In this document: piece by piece, positions 16,697 through 24,824 of the stretch
Layout: every line of letters starts with the position of its first letter
Position numbering within the stretch: position 1 is the first letter of the stretch
NCBI GenBank assembly: GCA_002529455.1
Contig: NYMS01000006.1
Location: 62,001 to 126,000, forward strand
From: Glycomyces fuscus
GTDB taxonomy: Bacteria > Actinomycetota > Actinomycetes > Streptosporangiales > Streptosporangiaceae
DNA: 64,000 nt
Direction: 5' to 3'
The notes under the pieces: generated by a model
The model's database searches: none
What the model was told of the DNA's origin: nothing
What the model saw: only the letters and a program-made list of their open reading frames with translations
Program-made: the position numbers and the translations under genes

Positions 16697-19672
16697 ATGA
16701 CGGACATGCCCCTCCTCTCCCGGACCAGCCCGCTCCTCGTCGGCCGCCAGGACCAGCTCCGCCTGCTCTGCGAGCACGCCCGCCGCTGCCGCGCCGAGAC
16801 CTCCGGGACGGTCCTGCTCGGCGGCGACGCGGGCGTGGGCAAGAGCCGCCTGGTCGGCGAGTTCACGGCGGACCTGCCCGAGGGGACGGTGTTCGTCGGC
16901 GGCTGCCTGGAGCTGGGTGTGGACGGCCTGGCCTACGCGCCCTTCACCGCGATCCTGCGCCAGCTCCTGCGTGAGCGCGGACGCGCGGTGTTCGAGGAGG
17001 CCGCGTCCGGGGGGACGGGCGAACTGGCCCGGCTCCTGCCCGAGCTGGGACCCCTGCCGGGGGGCCGCGGCGAGCACCGCGGCGTCCTCTTCGAGCAGGT
17101 GCTGCGCCTGGTGCAGCGGGCCGCCGGGGACAGGGGCCTGACCCTGGTCCTGGAGGACCTGCACTGGTCCGACTGCGCCACCCGCGACCTGCTCGTCTTC
17201 CTGGTCCGCAACCTCGACCTGCCGGGCGTGCAGGTCATCGCCACCTACCGCAGCGACGACCTGCACCGCGCCCACCCGCTGCGCCTCCTGCTGCCCGAGC
17301 TGGAGCGCCTGCCCGCCGTGACCCGCCTGGACCTGCGTCCGCTCTCCCGGGAGGAGGTCGGCCGCCAGGCGCACGCCATCACCGGCGCCGCCCTCACCGC
17401 CGAGCGGCTGGACGACCTGTACCGGCGCAGCGACGGCATCCCGCTCTACGTCGAGGCGCTGACCGACTCCGGGTCCGGGCTCCCGGCCGCGGAGGACGTG
17501 CCCGACCACTTCCGCGACCTGCTGCTCGCCCCGGTGCACCGGTTGGACCCGCAGTCCGTCTCGGTGCTGCGCGTGGCCTCGGTGGGCGCGGTCTCCGGAG
17601 AGATCGGCCACAGGCCGCTGGAACACGCCTCGGAGCTGCCCGAGGACGCCCTGGAGGCCGCGCTGCACACGCTGGTGGACGCCCGCCTGCTGCGGGTGAG
17701 CGGCGACGGTTACCGGTTCCGGCACGCGCTGCTGCGCGAGGCCGTCCACGACTCCCTGCTGCCCGGGGCGCACTCCCGGCTGCACCTGCGCTTCGCCCAG
17801 CTCATCGACGACCTCCCCGACGCCTTCCCCGCCGAGCGGCGCGCCGCCGAGCAGGCGCACCACTACCAGGCCGCCCAGGACCTGCCCCGGGCGCTCCAGG
17901 CCGCCTGGTCGGCGGCGCGGCGGGCCGGTGAGACGCTCGCGCACGGCGAGCGGCTGGCCATGCTGGAACGGGTCCTGGCCCTGTGGGACCGCGTCCCGGA
18001 CGCCGTGGAGAGGACCGGGGGCCGCACCCGGCCGGAGGTGCTGGCCGAGGCGGCCCTGTCCGCGTTGCAGGCGGGCCGTCCGCGCCAGGCCTGGGGCCTG
18101 TGCGACGAGGGTCTGGCCGCGGTGCCCGAAGCCCCCGGCGACGACCGGGCGATGACGGTGCGGGCGGTGCTGTTCCGCTGCCGGGGACAGGCCCGGACGC
18201 ACTGCGTGGACGAGGGCGCCGGGGACGACCTGGCCGAGGCGCTGCGCCTGCACCCGCCGGGCATGCCCGGGTACGGCCGGATGCTGTCCATCCTGGCGCG
18301 GGAGACCATGTTCCGCCCCGGTGAGAGGACGCCGCTGGACCGGTCCGCGGAGGAGTTGGCGCAGGAGGCCGTCGAGGTGGCCAGGAGCACGGGCGACCGC
18401 AGCGCGGAGGCCGCCGCGCTGGTCACCCTGGGCTCGCTGCACATGGGGCGCGGCGACCTGGAGCGGGGACGGCCGGTCGTGGAGAGGGCGGTGGAGCTCA
18501 GCCGCGAGGTCGGCGACACCGCCATGGAGGCGCGCGGGGTGAACAACCTGGCGCACTACCTGCGCGAGCAGGGAAGGCACCACGAGTCCCTGGAGTCGAT
18601 GGAGCGCTTCCTGGCCGGGCACCGGTCCGGGGGGACGGGCTCCGTGCACCGCAGCTTCCTCTACCAGAACATCGCCGAGGCCCACTTCGAGCTGGGCCAC
18701 CTGGCACGGGCGCGCGAGGTCGCCCACGAGGCGCTCGGCCGCAGCCCCACCCCCATGCACCGGGTGTTCCTGCTGGTCCCGGGGAGCCGCGCCGCGCTCG
18801 CCCAGGGCGACCTGGCCGCGGCCCGCTCCGGCACCGCGCACGACGACCTGGCCGGGACCAGGGAGGGGATCGACCGGGTGGACCGGATGTCGGTCCTGAG
18901 CATGGAGCGGCTGGACCAGGCCCAGCAGGCGGCGACGGCCTGGCTGGACCTGCTGCTCGCCGAGGGCGACACCGACGGGGCCCGCGCCTACGCCGGGGAG
19001 GTCCTGGCGCGGCTGGCGTTCTCCGGCTCCCCCGGCTACGGGTGGTCGCTGCTGGACCTGGCCGCCGAGGCGGTACGGCGCTCGGCCGCACCGGAGGAGG
19101 ACCCCCTGCGCGTGCGCGTGGGCGCGACGGCGGAGCGGTTTCCGGTGCTCGGCCCGGTACAGGAGGCGATGCGCGCGTCGTGCCGGGCCAGGCTGGCGGA
19201 GGGGACCGCCTCCGCCGAGCACGTCCGGCGGGCCTGGGAGGAGGCTGTGGAGCGCTGGGAGGACACACCGATGCGGCTGTACCGGGCGGGGGCCCGGCTG
19301 CGCGCGGCGCACGCGGCGCTGGCCGTGCGCGACCAGGCGGCGGCCCGCGAACGGCTGGAGCGTGCCCACGGGGCGGCGCGCGAGTGCGGGGCGGTACCGC
19401 TGGAGCGGGCCGCCGCGGACCTGGCCCGCCGGGCCGGGGTCCGTCTCGGCGGGGCCGACGGGCCGCCGCCCGCCGTCCCGGCCGGGCTGACCCCGCGCGA
19501 GCTGGAGGTCGCGCGGCTGCTGGCGGTGGGCGGGACCAACGCCCAGATCGCCGAGCGGCTGTTCATCACGCCCAAGACCGCGAGCGTGCACGTGTCCAAC
19601 ATCCTGGCCAAGCTGGGCGTGCCCAACCGGGCCGCGGCCGGAGCGCGCGCCCGCGACCTCGGGCTGGCCTGA
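16697..19672 (+). CDS. LuxR-family large ATP-binding regulator (LAL) 1
   Basis: A 991-aa transcription factor of the LAL/MalT-like class: N-terminal AAA/STAND ATPase, central tetratricopeptide-like helices, C-terminal LuxR helix-turn-helix. The Walker A is GGDAGVGKS (about residues 42-50) and the Walker B is LTLVLEDLHWSD. The HTH is LTPRELEVARLLAVGGTNAQ and following (about 926-985), with ITPKTASVHVSNIL as recognition region. The start is the ATG at 16697, nine bases after GGAGGA; reading frame extends to 16619 but would overlap the small gene upstream. LALs usually activate specific pathways, often secondary metabolism or sugar use; no target is obvious here. A paralogue follows 60 bp downstream. 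Confidence 0.93.
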   Translation: MTDMPLLSRTSPLLVGRQDQLRLLCEHARRCRAETSGTVLLGGDAGVGKSRLVGEFTADLPEGTVFVGGCLELGVDGLAYAPFTAILRQLLRERGRAVFEEAASGGTGELARLLPELGPLPGGRGEHRGVLFEQVLRLVQRAAGDRGLTLVLEDLHWSDCATRDLLVFLVRNLDLPGVQVIATYRSDDLHRAHPLRLLLPELERLPAVTRLDLRPLSREEVGRQAHAITGAALTAERLDDLYRRSDGIPLYVEALTDSGSGLPAAEDVPDHFRDLLLAPVHRLDPQSVSVLRVASVGAVSGEIGHRPLEHASELPEDALEAALHTLVDARLLRVSGDGYRFRHALLREAVHDSLLPGAHSRLHLRFAQLIDDLPDAFPAERRAAEQAHHYQAAQDLPRALQAAWSAARRAGETLAHGERLAMLERVLALWDRVPDAVERTGGRTRPEVLAEAALSALQAGRPRQAWGLCDEGLAAVPEAPGDDRAMTVRAVLFRCRGQARTHCVDEGAGDDLAEALRLHPPGMPGYGRMLSILARETMFRPGERTPLDRSAEELAQEAVEVARSTGDRSAEAAALVTLGSLHMGRGDLERGRPVVERAVELSREVGDTAMEARGVNNLAHYLREQGRHHESLESMERFLAGHRSGGTGSVHRSFLYQNIAEAHFELGHLARAREVAHEALGRSPTPMHRVFLLVPGSRAALAQGDLAAARSGTAHDDLAGTREGIDRVDRMSVLSMERLDQAQQAATAWLDLLLAEGDTDGARAYAGEVLARLAFSGSPGYGWSLLDLAAEAVRRSAAPEEDPLRVRVGATAERFPVLGPVQEAMRASCRARLAEGTASAEHVRRAWEEAVERWEDTPMRLYRAGARLRAAHAALAVRDQAAARERLERAHGAARECGAVPLERAAADLARRAGVRLGGADGPPPAVPAGLTPRELEVARLLAVGGTNAQIAERLFITPKTASVHVSNILAKLGVPNRAAAGARARDLGLA

Positions 19673-19732
19673 CCCGGTCCGGGCCGCCGTGTCGGCGGTG
19701 GGCGGCCGGGAAAACCCCTGGAGGGGCCGCAC

Positions 19733-22700
19733 ATGGTAGGCATAATGGGCCTTATGCCCGTTCTTGCCGAGAGTCGTACCGTTTTCGTGGGCCGTGAGCG
19801 CGAGCTCCGCCTCCTCCGGGACCACGCCAGGCGGTCCCATACCGAGGCACCCGGAACGGTGCTGGTCAGCGGCGACGCGGGCGTGGGCAAGAGCCGCCTG
19901 GTGGGCGAGTTCGTCTCGGGCCTGCCCCAGGGGACGGTGTTCGTCGGCGGCTGCCTCCAACTCGGCGTGGACGGCCTGTCCTACGCCCCCTTCACCGCGG
20001 TGCTGCGCCAGCTCCTGCGCGAGCGCGGACGCGCGGTGTTCGAGGCCGCGGCGCCCGGCGGCACCGGCGAGTTCGCCCGGCTCCTGCCCGAGCTGGGCGA
20101 GGTGCCCGTCCTGCGCCCGGAGAACCGGGGCATCCTCTTCGAACAGGTGCTGCGCCTGTTCACCCAGGCCGCCGGGGGCAGCGGCGTCACCGTGGTGCTG
20201 GAGGACCTGCACTGGGCCGACGGCGCCACCCGCGACCTGCTCGTCTTCCTGGTCCGCAACCTCGACCTGCCGGGCGTGCAGATCGTGGCCACCTACCGCA
20301 GCGACGACCTGCACCGCACCCACCCGCTGCGCCGGCTGCTGCCCGAACTGCGGCGCGCGCCCGGGGTCGAGCCGCTGGAACTGGCGCCGCTCAGCCGCGA
20401 CGAGGCCGGTGCCCAGGCCGCCGCCATACGGGGCTCCGAACTCACCGGCCACGAGCTGGACCAGCTGTACCGGCGCACCGAGGGCGTCCCCCTGTTCGTG
20501 GAGTCGCTGGCCTCGGCGGTCGGAGATGCCTCGGGCGGCGCCCACGACGTGCCCGACCAGTTCCGCGACCTGCTGCTGGAACCGCTGCACCGCTTCGACG
20601 ACACCGCCCTGTCGGTACTGCGCGTGGCCTCGGTCGGCGCGGTCTCGGGCAGCATCGAGCACGAGATGCTCTACCACGCGGCCGGGCTGCCCGAACGCGA
20701 ACTGGAGACCGCGCTGCACACCCTGGTCGACGCCAACGCCCTGCGCGCCGACCGGACCGGGTACCGCTTCCGGCACGCCCTGCTGCGCGACGCCGTGCAC
20801 GGCGACCTGCTCCCCGGCGCCCACGCCCGGCTGCACATGCGCTTCGCCCAGCTCATCGACGAGTACCCCGACTCCGTTCCCTTCGACCGCAGGGCCGCCG
20901 AGCAGGCCCACCACTACAACGCCGCGCAGGAGCTGCCCAGCGCCCTCCAGGCGGCCTGGTGGGCGGCGGTGCGCGCGGGCGACACCCTCGCCTACGGCGA
21001 GGAGCTGGACATGCTGGAGCGGGTGCTGGCCCTGTGGGACCGCGTCCCCGACGCCCGGGATCGGGTGCAGGGCCGGACCTGGGCCGAGGTGGCCAGCCTC
21101 GCGGCCGGGGCCGCCGTGGAGGCGGGCCGCGGCAGGCGCGCCCTCGAACTGGCCGACGAGGCCCTGGCCGCCCTCCCCGAGGACGGGGGCGACGACCACA
21201 CGCTGGCGGTGCGGGCGGAACTGCTGCGCCGCCGGGGGACGGCGCGGGCCGAGGAGAACTGCGGCAGCGGCCTCGCCGACCTGGTCACGGCCCTGGAACT
21301 GCACCCCCCGCACATGCCGGGCTACGGCACCCTGCTGTCCATCCTGGCCCGGGAGAGCATGGTGCACCGCGCCGACCGGCGCGACACCCTCGACCGGCGG
21401 CGGCTGCACGAGCTGGAGAGGGCCGGCAGGTCGGCGCGCGCACTGGCCGAGGAGGCCGTCGCGACGGCCGACCCCGCCCGGTCGTGCGACATGCGCGCCG
21501 CGGCCGACGCGCGCATCACCCTGGGCGGTCTGCACATGGACGCGGGCGACCTGGCGGCGGGGCGTCCGCTGATCGAGGCGGGCATCGCCCACGCCGCCCG
21601 GACCTCCGACCCCGTCCTGGAGGCGCGCGGGGCGGGCAACCTGGGCCACTTCCTGCGCGAGCTGGGCCACCACGAGGAGGGCCTGGCGGTGCTGGAGGAG
21701 TCCCTGGCCCGGCACGAGGCGATGGGGTGGGCGGCCGTCCACAAGACGTTCAACCACCAGAACCGCGCGGAGATCCACTTCGAGCTGGGCGACCTGGCCG
21801 AGGTACGGCGGATCATGGAGGCGGTCTCCCGCGGCCGCTCGCCCAGCAAGTACCGCTTCTACGTGGACGCGGTGCTGGCACGCGCCGCCGCCGCGCAGGG
21901 CGACCTGGAGGCGGCGCGGCGGGTCCTGCGGGAACCGGGGTGGGAGGACGTCCTGTCCTCGCACCGGATGAACATCGTGCAGCTGTCCCTGCTGGCGCTC
22001 CTGGAGACCGGCCTGGCCGGGGGCGCGGTCGACGACGCCCTGGCCCTGTCCGAGCGGACCCTGGGGCGGCTGGCCCTGGAGTCCGCGCACGGGTACACCT
22101 GGCCGCTGGCCGAGGTGATGGCCGAGGCTGCGCGGCGGGGCACGGCGCCGGGCCGCCCGGAGGCGACGGCCGAGCGGGCGCGCCGGGTGCGGGACCTGGT
22201 GGCCGCCCTGGTGGCGCCGATGCCCGCCCACGGAACGGCACAGCTGGCCTACCGGGCGAACGTGGCGGCCCTGCTGGCCACGGCGGGCGGGGCCGGCGGA
22301 ACGGACGGTTCCGGCGAAGCCGACGGGGGTCCCCGTGGCGTGGACCCGGACGCGCTGCTGGAGCGGTGGCGGGAGTCGGTGGCGGCGTGGGAGGCCACGC
22401 CGATGCGGCTGCACCTGGCGCGGGCCCGGCTGCGGGCCGCCGAGGCGGCGGTGGCGGTCGGCCAGCGGGAGCGGGCCGTGGCGTGGGTGCGGCAGGCGCA
22501 CGCGGCGGCCCGGGAGTGCGGGGCGGTGCCGCTGGCCGACACCGCCGCGGACCTGGCGCGCAGGATGGGCTCCGGCCTGGAGGAGGACGCGGCCCCGCCC
22601 GCCGTCCCGGCCGGACTGACGGCGCGCGAGGCGGAGGTCGCGCGGCTGCTGGTGGTGGGCGGGACCAACGCCCAGATCGCCGAGCGGCTGTTCATCACGC

Positions 22701-22801
22701 CCAAGACCGCGAGCGTGCACGTGTCCAACATCCTGGCCAAGCTGGGCGTGCCCAACCGGGCCGCGGCCGGGGCGCGGCTGCGGGAGCTGGGACTGGCCTA
22801 G
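19733..22801 (+). CDS. LuxR-family large ATP-binding regulator (LAL) 2
   Basis: Paralogue of the preceding gene with the same architecture: Walker A SGDAGVGKS (about residues 46-54), Walker B VTVVLEDLHWAD, a long TPR-like middle and a C-terminal LuxR HTH (LTAREAEVARLLVVGGTNAQ). 1022 aa. The ATG at 19733 follows GGAGGGG; two further in-frame ATGs occur at 19745 and 19754. The extra length lies mainly in the central region, including an Arg-rich segment and a Gly/Ser-rich linker before the last helices. The HTH-coding DNA is identical to that of LAL1 over 117 bp, so both proteins should read the same operator while their sensor parts have diverged. Confidence 0.93.
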   Translation: MVGIMGLMPVLAESRTVFVGRERELRLLRDHARRSHTEAPGTVLVSGDAGVGKSRLVGEFVSGLPQGTVFVGGCLQLGVDGLSYAPFTAVLRQLLRERGRAVFEAAAPGGTGEFARLLPELGEVPVLRPENRGILFEQVLRLFTQAAGGSGVTVVLEDLHWADGATRDLLVFLVRNLDLPGVQIVATYRSDDLHRTHPLRRLLPELRRAPGVEPLELAPLSRDEAGAQAAAIRGSELTGHELDQLYRRTEGVPLFVESLASAVGDASGGAHDVPDQFRDLLLEPLHRFDDTALSVLRVASVGAVSGSIEHEMLYHAAGLPERELETALHTLVDANALRADRTGYRFRHALLRDAVHGDLLPGAHARLHMRFAQLIDEYPDSVPFDRRAAEQAHHYNAAQELPSALQAAWWAAVRAGDTLAYGEELDMLERVLALWDRVPDARDRVQGRTWAEVASLAAGAAVEAGRGRRALELADEALAALPEDGGDDHTLAVRAELLRRRGTARAEENCGSGLADLVTALELHPPHMPGYGTLLSILARESMVHRADRRDTLDRRRLHELERAGRSARALAEEAVATADPARSCDMRAAADARITLGGLHMDAGDLAAGRPLIEAGIAHAARTSDPVLEARGAGNLGHFLRELGHHEEGLAVLEESLARHEAMGWAAVHKTFNHQNRAEIHFELGDLAEVRRIMEAVSRGRSPSKYRFYVDAVLARAAAAQGDLEAARRVLREPGWEDVLSSHRMNIVQLSLLALLETGLAGGAVDDALALSERTLGRLALESAHGYTWPLAEVMAEAARRGTAPGRPEATAERARRVRDLVAALVAPMPAHGTAQLAYRANVAALLATAGGAGGTDGSGEADGGPRGVDPDALLERWRESVAAWEATPMRLHLARARLRAAEAAVAVGQRERAVAWVRQAHAAARECGAVPLADTAADLARRMGSGLEEDAAPPAVPAGLTAREAEVARLLVVGGTNAQIAERLFITPKTASVHVSNILAKLGVPNRAAAGARLRELGLA

Positions 22802-22987
22802 GAGCGGGCCGAACCGGAGCGGGCGGGAGGGGTTCGGGGACCCCACGAACGGGGCCTCTCCTGCCATGGGCCCCGCGGAGTCACCCGCAGAGGCCCTGCC
22901 CGGAAGGCCCGCACGAGGTTCCCGTTCCTGGGGACGCCCGGGCGGCGAACGCGGTGGACCGAGCGCCCTCCCCCCTGTGGACAAGGC

Positions 22988-23025
22988 CGGGAGGGCGGGC
23001 GCGTGGGCACGCGCCCGCCCTCCCG
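22988..23025. terminator. Bidirectional terminator between LAL2 and the sigma-factor operon
   Basis: Perfect 17-bp stem (arms 22988-23004 and 23009-23025) with a GGGC loop, between the convergent LAL2 gene and the sigma-linked membrane-protein gene. No T-run. Confidence 0.8.
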
Positions 23026-23066
23026 TGCTCCGGTCCGCCGGCGGACCGGGCCCGGGCGGAGCCGGG

Positions 23067-24092
23067 TCAGGACAGCTCGGTCCCGCCCTCCACGAACACG
23101 GTCACCTCGCCGGGCGCGTACAGCGCCACGTCCTCGACCACCGCGTCGTCAGCGACCTCGTCCGCGCTGAGCTCCAGCATCTCGCCGCAGAGCGCCTCGG
23201 ACGGGTCCGCCTCCTCCGGGTCGCCCGGCACGGCGGACGGCTGGGCGTCCGGCTCGTCCTCGGTGCCGGTCGAGGCGGGCCCCCCGTCGGAGCCGAGGTC
23301 TCCGGTGTCGTCGGGCGCCCCGTCGCAGGGCCGCTCGACCGGCTGCCGGAACCCGGCGATCTCCTGGTCGATCCCGGCGAGGGCGTCGCGCAGCTCGCCG
23401 ACGGTCATCCCCTCGGGCTCCATGCCCTCCAGGGCCTCGCCCGGGGCGGTCGCGTCGTTCGTGGTCTCGTAGTTCTCCCCGGGCGCGGGTTCGCGCCCGA
23501 AGACCACCTCGACCTCGTTGCCGTAGTCCTCGGGGATGCGGACCCCCACGGGGCAGCCCCCGCCCTGGGGGGTGCAGTCCCCCGGCGAGGTCACGATCTC
23601 CACGTCGCGTTCGTCGGTGCCCTCGCCCGTCATGTCGCTGTCCAGGTAGACGAGATTGCCCACGGCGGTGGGCGAGGCCGGGGAGAAGCGCAGCGTGACG
23701 TCGAGGCCGTGCTCGGCGAACTCGGCGGCGTAGGCCCGGGCGTCGGCGGTGGGGTCGAGCACCTCGGCCACCACCACGCCGTCCTCGACGCTGACGTCCA
23801 GGACCGCGGCGGCCGCGGGTTCGGGGCCGAGCGGGAGGGCGGAGCCGCCCTCGCCGGAGGGGGCGAGCAGCGCGGTGGCCGCGACACCTCCCGCGGCGAG
23901 GACGGCGGCGATCGGCGCCGCGACGAACAGGCGCTTCCTACGGGGGGACAGGGCCATGGGGTCCTCCTGGCTGTGGGTGGGGATCAGCGAACGCAGCTCG
24001 CGCGCGGCGGGGGCCGCGGGGTCGAGCCGGTGGGACGCGTCCACCTCGGGACGGAGCCCGGCCACCAGCCGGTCGATCGGGTCGGGGTTCAT
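23067..24092 (-). CDS. Sigma-coupled single-span membrane protein
   Basis: A 341-aa protein with a cytoplasmic N-terminus of about 50 residues (MNPDPIDRLVAGLRPEVDAS), one membrane helix (about 54-76) and a large acidic extracytoplasmic domain with six cysteines (SPGDCTPQGGGCPVG, ERPCDG, ALCGEM). Its ATG overlaps the stop of the upstream ECF sigma gene (ATGA), so it is translationally coupled to the sigma factor. The arrangement resembles the CU044_5270-type proteins that accompany ECF sigma factors in actinomycetes. It lacks the HxxxCxxC of zinc-binding anti-sigma factors. A role in holding or signalling to the sigma factor is inference. Confidence 0.78.
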   Translation of the reverse strand: MNPDPIDRLVAGLRPEVDASHRLDPAAPAARELRSLIPTHSQEDPMALSPRRKRLFVAAPIAAVLAAGGVAATALLAPSGEGGSALPLGPEPAAAAVLDVSVEDGVVVAEVLDPTADARAYAAEFAEHGLDVTLRFSPASPTAVGNLVYLDSDMTGEGTDERDVEIVTSPGDCTPQGGGCPVGVRIPEDYGNEVEVVFGREPAPGENYETTNDATAPGEALEGMEPEGMTVGELRDALAGIDQEIAGFRQPVERPCDGAPDDTGDLGSDGGPASTGTEDEPDAQPSAVPGDPEEADPSEALCGEMLELSADEVADDAVVEDVALYAPGEVTVFVEGGTELS

Positions 24093-24697
24093 CGCGCCGC
24101 TCCCTTCAGGGTCGTGGAACCGCTTGGGCGTGGGGTGGTGGCCGGGGAGGGGGACCGGGCCCCGGTGTCCAGACCGGCCCTGCGCAGGGCCCTGGCGAAC
24201 CGGGCGCGGGCGCGGTGCAGGCGCACGCGGGCTGTCCCCCGCGCGCATCCCAGGACCACCGCGATCTCCCCGGCGTCGAGCTGCTCCCAGCCCGCGAGGG
24301 AGAGGATCTCCCGGTCGCGGTCGGGCAGGGCGCGAAACACCCTGCCGACCTCGCCCAGGCCGGGATCGCGCTCCCCGGGCGGGGTGACGCGGACCTCGCG
24401 CAGGTCGGCGCGCAGCCGTGCGGCCAGGGCGTTGCGGCGCCGGTCGCCGCGCCGGTGGTTGGCGAGCACGTTGCGCGCCACGCCGAACACCCACGGGCGG
24501 GCCTGGTCGGCCGGCGGGACGTCGTCGATCCGGGACCAGACCGCCGTGAACACGTCGGCGACGAGGTCCGCGGAGTGGTCCGGGTCCTCCGTGCGGCGCA
24601 ACAGGTAGCCGAGTACGTCGCCGAACGTGGACTCGTAGAGTTCCTCGAACCGGGCGACGGACTCCTCCCGCGACCGCACCGGGTGTTGTCTGGGCAA
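24089..24697 (-). CDS. ECF-type RNA polymerase sigma factor
   Basis: A 202-aa extracytoplasmic-function sigma factor. Region 2 reads FEELYESTFGDVLGYLLRRT...ADLVADVFTAVWSR with RPWVFGVARNVLANHRR. Region 4 reads FRALPDRDREILSLAGWEQL with AGEIAVVLGCARGTARVRLHRARARF as the HTH. The TTG start follows GGGGAGAGGG; a GTG five codons in is a possible alternative. The gene overlaps the downstream membrane-protein gene by 4 bp. Target promoters cannot be read from this window, and I see no obvious repeat of its own promoter that would show autoregulation. nadE lies upstream on the same strand, 128 bp away. Confidence 0.92.
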   Translation of the reverse strand: MPRQHPVRSREESVARFEELYESTFGDVLGYLLRRTEDPDHSADLVADVFTAVWSRIDDVPPADQARPWVFGVARNVLANHRRGDRRRNALAARLRADLREVRVTPPGERDPGLGEVGRVFRALPDRDREILSLAGWEQLDAGEIAVVLGCARGTARVRLHRARARFARALRRAGLDTGARSPSPATTPRPSGSTTLKGAAR

Positions 24698-24824
24698 CGC
24701 GCGCCCTCTCCCCTCGGTGGTGGTGCGTCCTTACACCCCCACACATGTCCGGTCCCCGCGCAGCGTTACGGGTCCGGGCGAAGGGGCCGTCCGGACGGAG
24801 CCGGAGGGGCGGGCGGGGACCGGC

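Noticed and set aside
16508..22984. 2158-codon open frame on the minus strand opposite the two LAL genes
   Set aside because: Its translation is a mirror of the high-GC third-position bias of the LAL genes, rich in Gly, Arg, Gln and Pro without domains. The plus-strand genes have clear motifs.
23067..24746. 559-codon minus-strand frame covering the sigma-linked membrane protein
   Set aside because: Its N-terminal part is the sigma gene read in a wrong frame; the ATG at 24092, overlapping the sigma stop, is the real start.
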